Shown: piece by piece, positions 1 through 6,829 of the stretch
Numbering within the stretch: position 1 is the first letter of the stretch
How the letters are laid out: the number at the start of each line of letters is the position of its first letter
NCBI GenBank assembly: GCA_964360445.1
Contig: CAYHWE010000016.1
Span: forward strand, 1-21,616
Origin: CAYHWE01 sp964360445
GTDB taxonomy: Bacteria > Patescibacteriota > Patescibacteriia > Patescibacteriales > JAKAJF01
Direction of reading: 5' to 3'
Length of the DNA: 21,616 bases
Made by a program: the position numbers and the translations under genes
The notes under the pieces: model-generated
What the model saw: the letters and a program-made list of their open reading frames with translations, nothing else
What the model was told of the DNA's origin: nothing
Databases searched by the model: none

Positions 1-1
1 A

Positions 2-226
2 AATTCCAAAGAATTTTATGAAACTATAAACATCGGCAATTCTAAGTTTACCAATGACTTCAAGCCGATAAATCAGGATTCAAGAATTCCGGAATTGCGC
101 GGCTACTCGAGGGCGTATCTCCATCACCTGTTCAAGTCAAAAGAGCCTTTGGGGTCAAGGCTGGCCAGCATGAATAATCTTGAATTTTATATGGACCTGA
201 TGGAGAGATTGAGAAAATCGGAATGA
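2..226 (+). CDS. tgt: Queuine/preQ1 tRNA-guanine transglycosylase, C-terminal end (partial, zinc ligands replaced)
   Basis: An open frame enters from the left edge and ends at a TGA at 224-226, giving 74 visible residues. The segment YSRAYLHHLF...EPLGSRL followed by NNLEFYMDLMERLR is the characteristic C-terminus of bacterial TGT, which exchanges guanine 34 of tRNA-Asp/Asn/His/Tyr for a 7-deazaguanine. In the family this region holds a structural zinc bound by C-x-C-x2-C and a His 26 residues after the third Cys. Here the ungapped alignment anchored on YSRAYLHHL puts Ser (80-82), Ile (86-88), Leu (95-97) and Asn (173-175) at those four places, so no ligand remains. The catalytic aspartates lie outside the window. 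Family assignment is firm; activity is unknown. No visible SD or promoter information because the 5' end is missing. Confidence 0.88.
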   Translation, partial: NSKEFYETINIGNSKFTNDFKPINQDSRIPELRGYSRAYLHHLFKSKEPLGSRLASMNNLEFYMDLMERLRKSE

Positions 227-316
227 ACCGATAGGATATGGGAAGCAAGGCCGAAATACAGGAATTTGCTTTGAATTTATCTGTTTCCCGGCCGTTGTTT
301 CCTGTTTCTTTTTATG

Positions 317-345
317 TTGATTTTTAGCCGAATTAATGCTAAGAT
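317..345 (+). promoter_or_regulatory. Putative sigma70-type promoter giving a nearly leaderless mRNA
   Basis: TTGATT (317-322), a 17-nt spacer and TAAGAT (340-345) match a -35/-10 pair only moderately (4/6 each). The expected transcription start would fall at or next to the ATG at 352, leaving no room for a Shine-Dalgarno, and indeed none is visible. Inferred from sequence only. Confidence 0.35.
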
Positions 346-351
346 AAGTAT

Positions 352-2010
352 ATGTTAAATCCGACTTTAAGCAAAAAAAGCGAAAACACCCTGACTATAA
401 CAGAAAATGCCAAAAAACTTTTTCAGGTGGTTTTCAGCGAAAATAACAAGAAAGACGAGGAAACGGAAGAGCCTAAGATAAAAGTTTCATCTTTGATTTC
501 AAAGATGGCTTTTTATTATGAAAAAATCCGCAATTCCGTCGATTATAAGGATGAACATCTTCTGAGGAAAAATGCCATTTTAAGGATTTTAAAAAGGCAG
601 ATCGTCATCGAAGGCGTCGTGCAGGATGCGATCAGCGAAGCGGTTTCAAGACATTTATTGACTGAATTGATAAGGGGCGGGTATCTTCACAATAATACGG
701 TTCCAGAATCAAAGATCCGGGAAATCGCGGAGGTGATTGAAAAATATCTGAAATTGAAAGGATGCGGCCTGGAAAAATTCCAAAGTGATAATTTCGAAGA
801 CAAGGGCGGACTTGTTAATTGGATTTTGGCGATGGCGGCCTGCGATATCGAGGAAAGGCTGGGAAGAGACAAGATCACGCAAGTTATCATAAATGAGATT
901 TATGAGATCCTTTTGGCCAAGATAAAGCTGCCGGAACATTCTCCATACGCGGATGATAAAGACATCCAGATTTATATCGGCATATATAGGAATCTGCTGA
1001 AGTTCGATCGGGATATGATCAGTTTTATCCTGTTCAAGTATTACAATGCCGGCTGGAACAATCCGGGAGATGATAGGATCAGGGAAGTCGGACATAATAT
1101 AAATAAGCTTAAAGCCGCGATCGACAGGCAGATCGACCATCCTTTGGAAAATCAGCTGAATAAGGTTGTCCGCCAGTATACTGTATATTTTTCCACTCTG
1201 ACCGATGTCATCAGGGAAAATCCGGTGGCTGTTTACAATAATTTCAAGGACGATCCAAAGGCTTTTCCGCGCGATATCAAAAAGACCTGCAGTAAGCGCT
1301 ATCAGGATGCCAGGTCCAAGTTATGGAGAGCGGCTCTTCGCAGCGTAGTATATATATTTTTAACCAAGTCTGTCTTGGCGGTGGCTATCGAGGTTCCCGC
1401 AATCAAACTGTTCGGCGAAGAAGTCAATTTTTTCGCTTTGGCCGTCAATATTTCTTTTCCGGCCGTTTTATTGTTCCTGATCGCTTTGTTCACGAAATTG
1501 CCTTCGGAAAAGAATACGGAAAAGATAATCGCCGGCATCAATAAGATAGTTTTCAGGGACAAGCGCGACCAGGAGGAGTTTATCGTATTGCGCGAGCCGG
1601 CCCCGAGGAATGTTATCCTGAATTTCATTTTCGGCCTGCTTTATACCGCTACATTCTTCGTTTCCATCAGCTCCATAGTCTGGGTGCTGGATAGGATCGG
1701 CTTTAATTTTGTCAGCATAACCATCTTCCTGTTTTTCCTTGCTTTTGTCAGCTTCTTCGCGATCAGGATAAGGAAGAACGCGCATGAATTGATGATCATC
1801 GAGAACAGGGAAAGCATTTTCAGTTTTCTCGTCGACTTTTTTTATGTGCCGATCGTTGCTGTCGGAAAATGGCTTACGGAAAAATTCTCAAGGATCAATG
1901 TGTTTGTCTTTATCCTGGACTTCATAATTGAAACACCTTTCAAGATATTTGTAGAAATCGCCGAGGAATGGACAAGGTATGTGAAGGAGAGAAGGGATAA
2001 AATAATGTAA
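352..2010 (+). CDS. Uncharacterised membrane protein with soluble helical N-terminal half (552 aa)
   Basis: I do not recognise a characterised family. Residues 1-325 are hydrophilic, charged and predicted largely helical, with an acidic low-complexity stretch near 30-42. The C-terminal part carries hydrophobic segments at about 328-348, 358-380, 420-446, 451-472 and 513-534, with another amphipathic/hydrophobic piece near 488-506; the tail is strongly basic. This suggests an inner-membrane protein with a large cytoplasmic N-terminal domain and five or six membrane passes. There is no signal peptide and no catalytic motif I can name. ATG 352 has no SD, and a weak promoter ends 6 nt upstream. 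Its stop codon lies inside an AT-rich dispersed repeat (TGTAA at 2006-2010), so its last residues may be repeat-derived. The gene is real by length and by single-frame coherence; the function is open. Confidence 0.8.
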   Translation: MLNPTLSKKSENTLTITENAKKLFQVVFSENNKKDEETEEPKIKVSSLISKMAFYYEKIRNSVDYKDEHLLRKNAILRILKRQIVIEGVVQDAISEAVSRHLLTELIRGGYLHNNTVPESKIREIAEVIEKYLKLKGCGLEKFQSDNFEDKGGLVNWILAMAACDIEERLGRDKITQVIINEIYEILLAKIKLPEHSPYADDKDIQIYIGIYRNLLKFDRDMISFILFKYYNAGWNNPGDDRIREVGHNINKLKAAIDRQIDHPLENQLNKVVRQYTVYFSTLTDVIRENPVAVYNNFKDDPKAFPRDIKKTCSKRYQDARSKLWRAALRSVVYIFLTKSVLAVAIEVPAIKLFGEEVNFFALAVNISFPAVLLFLIALFTKLPSEKNTEKIIAGINKIVFRDKRDQEEFIVLREPAPRNVILNFIFGLLYTATFFVSISSIVWVLDRIGFNFVSITIFLFFLAFVSFFAIRIRKNAHELMIIENRESIFSFLVDFFYVPIVAVGKWLTEKFSRINVFVFILDFIIETPFKIFVEIAEEWTRYVKERRDKIM

Positions 2011-2112
2011 AATGCAAAAATCAAAATGCAAAATGACAATTTAAAATGTCAAAATGATCGGATAATTTAATTTTATATTTTTGCATTGTAATTTTACATT
2101 TTGATATTTATA
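2006..2112. repeat. AT-rich dispersed repeat, inverted pair filling the gap before rsmI
   Basis: The gap between the 552-aa gene and rsmI is an inverted repeat. The left arm 2020-2040 (ATCAAAATGCAAAATGACAA plus T) and the reverse complement of the right arm 2085-2105 agree at 19 of 21 positions. The core motif (ATCAAAATG, AAAATTACA) recurs at 5829-5847, 6761-6793 and 18116-18148. The upstream stop codon TAA (2008-2010) is part of the motif TGTAAAAT. The structure could fold in RNA, but there is no GC-rich stem or clear terminator. Confidence 0.75.
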
Positions 2113-2127
2113 TTTTTAATTTTTTAT

Positions 2128-2883
2128 ATGTCAGTCTTATATATCGTTGCGACACCGATCGGAAATTTAGAGGATATCAGCATGCGCGCTCTCAGGGTTC
2201 TGGGAAGCGTGGACCTTGTCTTGTGCGAAGATACCAGGGTGACGAGGAAATTATTGGAACACTATAAGATAAAAACGCCGACATCATCTTACCACGAGCA
2301 TACCGATCAAAAGAAAACGGATGAAATCATGGATCTTTTGGCGCGGGGGAAAAATCTGGCTTTGGTGACTGATGCGGGTACTCCCGGAATTTCCGACCCG
2401 GGCGGAAAATTGATTTACGCGGCCATAGAAAGGTTCGAGATAGGAGCGGATCCGGAATCACCTGTGCAGATCGAATCGATCCCGGGACCATCCGCGATTA
2501 CCGCGGCCTTGTCCATTTCCGGAGTGCCTACCGATAAATTCATCTTTATGGGTTTTCCTCCGCACAAGAAAGGCAGGCAGACTTTCTTGAAGAAAATAAT
2601 AGAAAGCGAATATCCGGTCATAGTTTATGAGTCAAAGCACAGGATAATAAAATTTTTGGAAGAGTTGAAGAGGATCGGAGAAGGAAAGATAAAAGTAGAG
2701 GGCGAGAAAGAGGAAGAATTCAAGGTGAAAAAGAAGATAGACCTGACTTCGATCGTTGTCTGCCGCGAGCTGACAAAAATGCATGAAACGGTTTATCGAG
2801 GAGATTTGGACAGTATCATTGAAAAAATAGAGGGCAGCGCTGATGCGCAAAAAGGAGAATTTGTCGTAATTATCGGAAAATAA
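2128..2883 (+). CDS. rsmI: 16S rRNA (cytidine1402-2'-O)-methyltransferase
   Basis: RsmI uses S-adenosylmethionine to methylate the 2'-hydroxyl of C1402 in the 16S rRNA decoding centre. The tetrapyrrole-methylase fold is marked by TPIGN (residues 9-13), CEDTR (33-37), DAGTPGISDPG (82-92), PGPSA (119-123) and GFPP (142-145). I chose ATG 2128 (MSVLYIVATPIGN), which matches the family N-terminus; the frame stays open to a TTG at 2101, but those extra residues would be encoded by the AT-rich repeat. At 251 aa it is shorter than typical RsmI (about 280-290 aa), so the small C-terminal domain seems reduced or absent. Residues around 104-117 form a small insertion before PGPSA. No SD is seen. The gene is followed by a hairpin that best serves as the terminator of the opposite-strand small gene. 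Confidence 0.93.
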   Translation: MSVLYIVATPIGNLEDISMRALRVLGSVDLVLCEDTRVTRKLLEHYKIKTPTSSYHEHTDQKKTDEIMDLLARGKNLALVTDAGTPGISDPGGKLIYAAIERFEIGADPESPVQIESIPGPSAITAALSISGVPTDKFIFMGFPPHKKGRQTFLKKIIESEYPVIVYESKHRIIKFLEELKRIGEGKIKVEGEKEEEFKVKKKIDLTSIVVCRELTKMHETVYRGDLDSIIEKIEGSADAQKGEFVVIIGK

Positions 2884-2905
2884 AACGCGAGCATTACTGC
2901 TCGCG
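2877..2905 (-). terminator. Rho-independent terminator of the 38-aa minus-strand gene
   Basis: CGCGAGCA (2886-2893), loop TTAC and TGCTCGCG (2898-2905) form a perfect 8-bp stem. Read on the - strand the stem is followed at once by TTTTATTTT, a good U-tract; on the + strand no T-run follows directly. The stop codon of the 38-aa gene (2894-2896) lies in the loop. It may also slow + strand transcripts leaving rsmI. Confidence 0.75.
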
Positions 2906-3010
2906 CTGCGTGGATTGGATATTATTTTCTTTTTTTTCTTTATTCAGGAGTCCTTCCTTTAGTTCATGCGGCTCTAACTCCATGGGAAAAAACAAAATAA
3001 GCTCCGGCAT
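2894..3010 (-). CDS. Small 38-aa protein with strong SD and own terminator, unknown function
   Basis: Reading the - strand, ATG (3010-3008) opens a frame of 38 codons ending at TAA (2896-2894). The protein starts MPELILFFPMELEPHEL and ends in a Lys/Glu/Asn/Gln-rich tail, with a short hydrophobic LILFF patch; it is not clearly a membrane segment. Evidence that it is real: an AAGGAG Shine-Dalgarno at proper distance (upstream sequence AAAAAGGAGAGCCGT then ATG) in a region where housekeeping genes lack one, a candidate promoter at 3054-3083, and a perfect hairpin plus U-tract whose loop contains the stop codon. It is convergent with rsmI and divergent from metG. No family is recognised. It could be a regulatory or toxin-like peptide, but nothing in the sequence shows that. 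Confidence 0.6.
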   Translation of the reverse strand: MPELILFFPMELEPHELKEGLLNKEKKENNIQSTQREQ

Positions 3011-3053
3011 ACGGCTCTCCTTTTTAAAGGATATTTAAAAAAGTTCTAAAGTT

Positions 3054-3083
3054 TTTATAAAGATAATATAACTGAAAAATCAA
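3054..3083 (-). promoter_or_regulatory. Putative promoter of the 38-aa minus-strand gene
   Basis: On the - strand TTGATT (3083-3078), an 18-nt spacer and TATAAA (3059-3054) resemble a sigma70 promoter (4/6 and 5/6). The resulting leader would be about 35-40 nt and includes the AAGGAG SD. It lies back to back with the metG start at 3087. Confidence 0.4.
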
Positions 3084-3086
3084 TTT

Positions 3087-4643
3087 ATGTCAAAGAAGGC
3101 TAATAAATTTTATATAACATCTCCGATATTCTATGTAAATGCCAATCCGCATATCGGGCATACTTATACGATAGTCGCCGCTGATATTTTAGCGCGTTAT
3201 CATAGGATGATCGGCGACCGTGTTTTTCTTTTGGCCGGCACGGATGAGCATGGGGCGAAGATCGAGGAGAAGGCGAAGGAATCAGGCAAAGATCCTAAGG
3301 AATTTGTTGATGAGATTTCCGCTAAATTCAGCATGGCTTGGGATATGTTGGATATTTCCAATGACGGTTTCATCAGGACAACGGACGAGAACCACAAAAA
3401 AGCAGTCCAGGAAGCGCTCCAATATATGCATGATAAGGGCGATATTTATAAGGGCGAATATGAAGGATTGTATTGCCGCGGCTGCGAGCAGTTTAAAGCT
3501 GAAAATGATTTGGTTGACGGTTTGTGCCCTGACCATAAGACAACGCCGGAAACGATGAGCGAGGAATGCTATATGTTCAAGATGTCCCAGTATCAAGATG
3601 AGCTGGTAAAAAAGATTGAAAGCGATGAATACAGGATTTTGCCGGTAGAAAGGAAAAATGAAATTTTAAGTTTCTTGAAAGAAAAATTGCAAGACGTTTC
3701 TTTTTCGAGAAAAAATGTGAAATGGGGCATCCCTTTGCCTTGGGACGGAACGCACACTACTTATGTTTGGGCTGATGCCTTTTTGAATTATCTGACCGGT
3801 TTGGGCTGGGAAGGTCCGAAAAGCCCTTTTGATAAAGGGGGCGTGGGGGATTGGTGGCCTGCTGATTTGCATCTGATGAGCAAGGATATTTTGAGAGTGC
3901 ATGCGACAATATGGCCGGCCATGCTTCTGTCCTTAGACTTGCCGCTGCCGAAGACTTTATTTATCCATGGCTTTTTCTTGGTGGATGGGCAAAAGATGAG
4001 CAAGTCATTGGGTAATGTGATTGCGCCGGATGATCTTGTTAAAAAATATGGCGTTGATGCGACAAGATATCTGCTTGCGAGCGCTACCAGTTTCGGCCAC
4101 GATGGCGATATCGGCTGGACTAAATTTGATGAAAAATTCAATGCTGATTTGGCGAACGGATTGGGAAATCTGGTTTCCCGTTCTTTGACTTTGGTCGGCA
4201 AAATGAAAGAAGCGGGTATGAATTTGGAGAAGAAGGGCGAAGTTGAGACTTTTGATGGTATTGAGTTCAATCATGCTATTGCAGAAAAGTGGGAAAAGTA
4301 TAAGGAATATATTGCGCAGTTCAGGATAGATTTAAGCTTGAAAATAGTTGAAGAACAGATAAGATTTTTAGACGGTTATATTACGGCGACCAAGCCGTGG
4401 GCATTGATAAAGAACAATGACGAACGGGTCGGCGCCGTTATGTATAATGTTTTGGAAAGATTGCGCCATATAAGCTGGATGATCTTGCCTTTCATGCCAG
4501 AGACAGCGGAAAAGATTTGGGCAGGGTTGGGATCGGATCCTCAGGAAGAGATGAAAAAAGGATTGGAAGAAGTTATCGAATGGGGCGGGTTGAGCGCGGA
4601 CGCGGATATTAAAAAACCCGAGCCTTTATTTCCGAGGATATAA
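3087..4643 (+). CDS. metG: Methionyl-tRNA synthetase
   Basis: This class I aminoacyl-tRNA synthetase charges tRNA-Met using ATP. HIGH occurs at residues 22-25 and KMSKS at 303-307; the zinc knuckle in the connective peptide is C130-x2-C133 ... C147-x2-H150, the single-knuckle arrangement with one His ligand. FYVNANPHIGHTYT and the WADAFLNYL region are family landmarks. At 518 aa it lacks the C-terminal EMAP/Trbp tRNA-binding extension found in many bacteria. Residues 245-255 (KSPFDKGGVGD, 3819-3851) are encoded by a palindromic repeat-like sequence inserted in a surface loop before the conserved WWPAD; a related hairpin follows the gene. ATG 3087 has no SD. A promoter may lie within the AT-rich 3050-3070 stretch. 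Confidence 0.96.
   Translation: MSKKANKFYITSPIFYVNANPHIGHTYTIVAADILARYHRMIGDRVFLLAGTDEHGAKIEEKAKESGKDPKEFVDEISAKFSMAWDMLDISNDGFIRTTDENHKKAVQEALQYMHDKGDIYKGEYEGLYCRGCEQFKAENDLVDGLCPDHKTTPETMSEECYMFKMSQYQDELVKKIESDEYRILPVERKNEILSFLKEKLQDVSFSRKNVKWGIPLPWDGTHTTYVWADAFLNYLTGLGWEGPKSPFDKGGVGDWWPADLHLMSKDILRVHATIWPAMLLSLDLPLPKTLFIHGFFLVDGQKMSKSLGNVIAPDDLVKKYGVDATRYLLASATSFGHDGDIGWTKFDEKFNADLANGLGNLVSRSLTLVGKMKEAGMNLEKKGEVETFDGIEFNHAIAEKWEKYKEYIAQFRIDLSLKIVEEQIRFLDGYITATKPWALIKNNDERVGAVMYNVLERLRHISWMILPFMPETAEKIWAGLGSDPQEEMKKGLEEVIEWGGLSADADIKKPEPLFPRI
3819..3853 (+). repeat. Palindromic repeat translated in frame within metG
   Basis: The coding sequence contains CCCTTTTGATAAAGGG, a 6-bp stem with a TGAT loop, followed by GGCGTGGGGGATTGG. 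The same plan (CCCCTTTGTTAAAGGGGGC) recurs right after the gene at 4658-4676. Sequences of this type are widespread intergenic repeats, and the encoded SPFDKGG peptide is the typical translation of such repeats. It occupies a length-variable loop of the synthetase. Confidence 0.55.
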
Positions 4644-4657
4644 AATTTGTCATAAAA

Positions 4658-4676
4658 CCCCTTTGTTAAAGGGGGC
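4658..4676. repeat. Hairpin repeat after metG related to the one inside metG
   Basis: CCCCTTT GTT AAAGGGG forms a 7-bp stem. It shares the CCC-TTTG-TAAAGGGGGC plan with 3821-3842. No T-run follows, so it is not a standard terminator. It lies within the 46-nt gap before cvpA and covers upstream in-frame start candidates such as TTG 4663. Confidence 0.6.
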
Positions 4677-4689
4677 ACATCATAATCAT

Positions 4690-5232
4690 ATGCAAATCGC
4701 ATCATTGTATCTTGTGGATGTCGTATTGATCGTCATTCTTTCCGGATTCCTTTTTCACGGGCTTTTTAACGGCCTTATCAGGATGATCGGTTCGTTCGTT
4801 TCTTTGATTGCCGGAATCTGGCTGGCGAGCCATTTTTATCTGGACGCGTTCGCTTTTATCCAAAGCTGGTTTTTCGGGCATGATAGGATCGGTAAAGTCC
4901 TGGCATTCCTGCTTATTTTCGTTCTGGTCAGCCGTCTGATAATCTTCTTTTTTAATTTTATAGAGAAAGCGTTCCATCTGATTTCCATAATCCCGTTCTT
5001 AAGCACCGCGAACAGACTGGCCGGAGGAATTTTAGGATTTATCGAGGGGGTTATCGTCTTGAGCCTGTTGATTTATTTCATTACTAATTACGCCGGCATC
5101 ATACCGTTCATCGGCGAGCGCGTGGACTTTTATCTGTCCGCTTCCAGGATCGCTCCGTATTTATCGATAGTTTCCGGCCTGATGGCGCCATTCATCCCCG
5201 AACTTATAAGCAAATTCAGAGAAGTATTGTGA
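4690..5232 (+). CDS. CvpA family inner-membrane protein
   Basis: A 180-aa hydrophobic protein with membrane segments at about residues 5-23, 32-50, 68-92 and 110-132. It opens with an LYLVDVVLIV segment with an Asp in the first helix and has Gly-rich RLAGGILGFIEGVI in the last, both typical of CvpA/colicin V production-type proteins. The family is linked in various bacteria to envelope integrity and colicin V secretion, but a molecular function is not settled. I chose ATG 4690; a longer frame from TTG 4663 would start inside a hairpin repeat. The TGA stop (5230-5232) overlaps the GTG start of the next gene (GTGA), indicating translational coupling with the Sua5/TsaC gene. No SD is seen. Confidence 0.8.
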   Translation: MQIASLYLVDVVLIVILSGFLFHGLFNGLIRMIGSFVSLIAGIWLASHFYLDAFAFIQSWFFGHDRIGKVLAFLLIFVLVSRLIIFFFNFIEKAFHLISIIPFLSTANRLAGGILGFIEGVIVLSLLIYFITNYAGIIPFIGERVDFYLSASRIAPYLSIVSGLMAPFIPELISKFREVL

Positions 5233-5819
5233 AAAAAATAAAAATCAATCTGAAAAAGATAAATAAGCAGGACATCGATCTTATGGCGGCTTTTTTACGC
5301 GAAGGCGCAGCCATTGCTTATCCCACGGACACTGTTTACGGATTGGGATGTATGGCTGATAATAAGAAGGCGGTCAATAAAATATTCAAGATCAAACAAA
5401 GAAAGCTGGATAAGGCTCTTTTGATGCTGGTGGGCAGCGTAAGCATGGCGAAAAGATATTGCCGAATCAGCAGGGCGCAGGAGAATATCCTGAAAAAATA
5501 TTGGCCCGGTCAGTTTTCTTTTATTTTGGAAAGCAGGGACAAATTGCCAAAGGATCTGGGAGGCAAGACAGATACTATTGCCGTTCGTCTGCCCAAAAAT
5601 GATTTTATTGTCAGTATCATTAAAAAAATAAAGGTCCCGCTTGTCTCCACAAGCCTGAATATCAGCGGAGAAAAGCCTTTAGCCGATGTGGAAAATATAG
5701 AAAACCATTTTAAAAAACATAAGCCGGACTTGGTCGTAGACGCGGGGAAAATAAAAGGAAAGCCGTCAACCCTTATCGATTTGAGAGATGTGGAAAATAT
5801 AAAAATCATAAGAAAATAA
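5229..5819 (+). CDS. tsaC: L-threonylcarbamoyladenylate synthase (TsaC/Sua5 catalytic domain)
   Basis: This YrdC-domain enzyme makes threonylcarbamoyl-AMP from threonine, bicarbonate and ATP, the first step of t6A37 tRNA modification. Landmarks are YPTDTVYGLG (31-40), the KxR motif KQR (56-58), the lid-like YWPGQFSFIL (91-100), AVRLP and STSLNISG (140-147). At 196 aa it is the single-domain TsaC type and lacks the C-terminal Sua5 domain. Translation starts at GTG 5229, overlapping the cvpA stop by four bases, which suggests coupled expression. The gene ends in a lysine-rich tail immediately before an AT-rich repeat. No SD of note precedes it. Confidence 0.92.
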   Translation: MKKIKINLKKINKQDIDLMAAFLREGAAIAYPTDTVYGLGCMADNKKAVNKIFKIKQRKLDKALLMLVGSVSMAKRYCRISRAQENILKKYWPGQFSFILESRDKLPKDLGGKTDTIAVRLPKNDFIVSIIKKIKVPLVSTSLNISGEKPLADVENIENHFKKHKPDLVVDAGKIKGKPSTLIDLRDVENIKIIRK

Positions 5820-5828
5820 AAAAACATT

Positions 5829-5930
5829 AATTTTGCATTTTGATTTTCCCGCCTCGCGTCGACTCGTTTTCGCAGCTGATTAGAACGAAAGATAATGCGA
5901 GTCGAGGCGGGTGCATTTTGATTTAATTTA
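5829..5930. repeat. GC-rich palindrome inserted in an AT-rich repeat, with 13-bp flanking direct repeats
   Basis: TGCATTTTGATTT occurs at 5834-5846 and identically at 5912-5924. Between them lies a GC-rich imperfect palindrome: CCCGCC (5848-5853), a 5-nt bulge, then TCGACTCG, pairing with CGAGTCGA and GGCGGG (5898-5911). The inner part TTTCG/CGAAA can also pair. The duplicated 13-mer is itself the core of the AT-rich repeat seen at 2020-2040 and 18133-18145, in reverse orientation. This fills the 113-nt gap between tsaC and tatD. The outcome looks like an insertion with target duplication. Confidence 0.75.
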
Positions 5931-5932
5931 TT

Positions 5933-6760
5933 ATGTATATCGATACCCATTCACACGTAAATTTCAGCGCTTTCAATAATGATGCTTTTGATGTGATACA
6001 GCGATCGTTGGAGAGCGATACCTGGATGATCCTTGTCGGCTCTGATTATAAGACATCAAAAAGAGCTTTGGATTTAGCCAATAAATACGAGAAAGGCGTT
6101 TACGCTGCTGTCGGCCTGCACCCGATCCATACCCAGGAAATCGAAGAGGATGGCGCCAGGATGACGGCCGAGGAATTCAACCATGAATTTTTTGAGAAAC
6201 TGGCCAAATTTGAAAAGGTGGTCGCGATAGGGGAGATCGGCCTTGATTATTACCACATCGACCTGAAAGGCGATGTCCAAGCGGTAAAAAATAAACAAAA
6301 AGAAGTTTTTATCGAACAGCTTAAATTAGCTGCAAATCTAGGGCTTCCGGCCATAATCCATTGCCGCCAGGCTCATGATGATATGCTCGGCATCCTGAAA
6401 GATTTCAGGAAAGAATATAAAGACATTCTGCCGAAGAATAAGCCTTGGGCGGTTATGCATTGTTTTTCCGGCAATGAAGACTTGGCTTGGCAATATTTTT
6501 CATTGGACATATCGATCTCTTTTACCGGCCTGATCACTTTCAGCAAGCAATGGGACGACCTGATCCGCAAACTTCCATCAAATAAGTTCATGGTTGAAAC
6601 CGATTGTCCGTTCATGACGCCGGAACCGTATAGGGGGCAGCGCAACGAACCGTTGCTTGTCAGCTATGTCGCGAACAGGATCGCGGAAATAAAAAATTTA
6701 AGCTTGGAAAGAGTGGCAGATATAACGACTGATAACGCGAGAGAGATGTTTGATGTTTAA
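5933..6760 (+). CDS. tatD: TatD family metal-dependent deoxyribonuclease
   Basis: TatD-type hydrolases are TIM-barrel enzymes with two metal ions and act as 3'-5' DNases in DNA repair or turnover. The metal ligands are all present: H6 and H8 in DTHSH, E101 in AIGEIGLDYY, H143 in IIHCR, H176 in MHCFSG and D224 in ETDCPFMTP. The C-terminal region PYRGQRNEP and the helix ending in NAREMF are standard. At 275 aa it is slightly longer than usual because of an insertion around residues 68-95. ATG 5933 directly follows the repeat region and has no SD. The TAA stop (6758-6760) is directly followed by a 33-nt copy of the AT-rich repeat. Confidence 0.93.
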   Translation: MYIDTHSHVNFSAFNNDAFDVIQRSLESDTWMILVGSDYKTSKRALDLANKYEKGVYAAVGLHPIHTQEIEEDGARMTAEEFNHEFFEKLAKFEKVVAIGEIGLDYYHIDLKGDVQAVKNKQKEVFIEQLKLAANLGLPAIIHCRQAHDDMLGILKDFRKEYKDILPKNKPWAVMHCFSGNEDLAWQYFSLDISISFTGLITFSKQWDDLIRKLPSNKFMVETDCPFMTPEPYRGQRNEPLLVSYVANRIAEIKNLSLERVADITTDNAREMFDV

Positions 6761-6793
6761 TGTAAAATTTAAATATCAAAATGAAAAATTACA
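6761..6793 (+). repeat. AT-rich dispersed repeat copy after tatD
   Basis: This 33-nt copy starts TGTAAAATTTAAATATC and ends AAAATTACA. It differs at a single base from the copy at 18116-18148. It begins at the base immediately after the tatD stop and occupies half of the gap before the protease gene; the rest of the gap (6794-6829) is plain AT-rich sequence. Confidence 0.8.
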
Positions 6794-6829
6794 GCTTAAA
6801 AATAAAAAATAATTTTAAAATTTTGCGTT

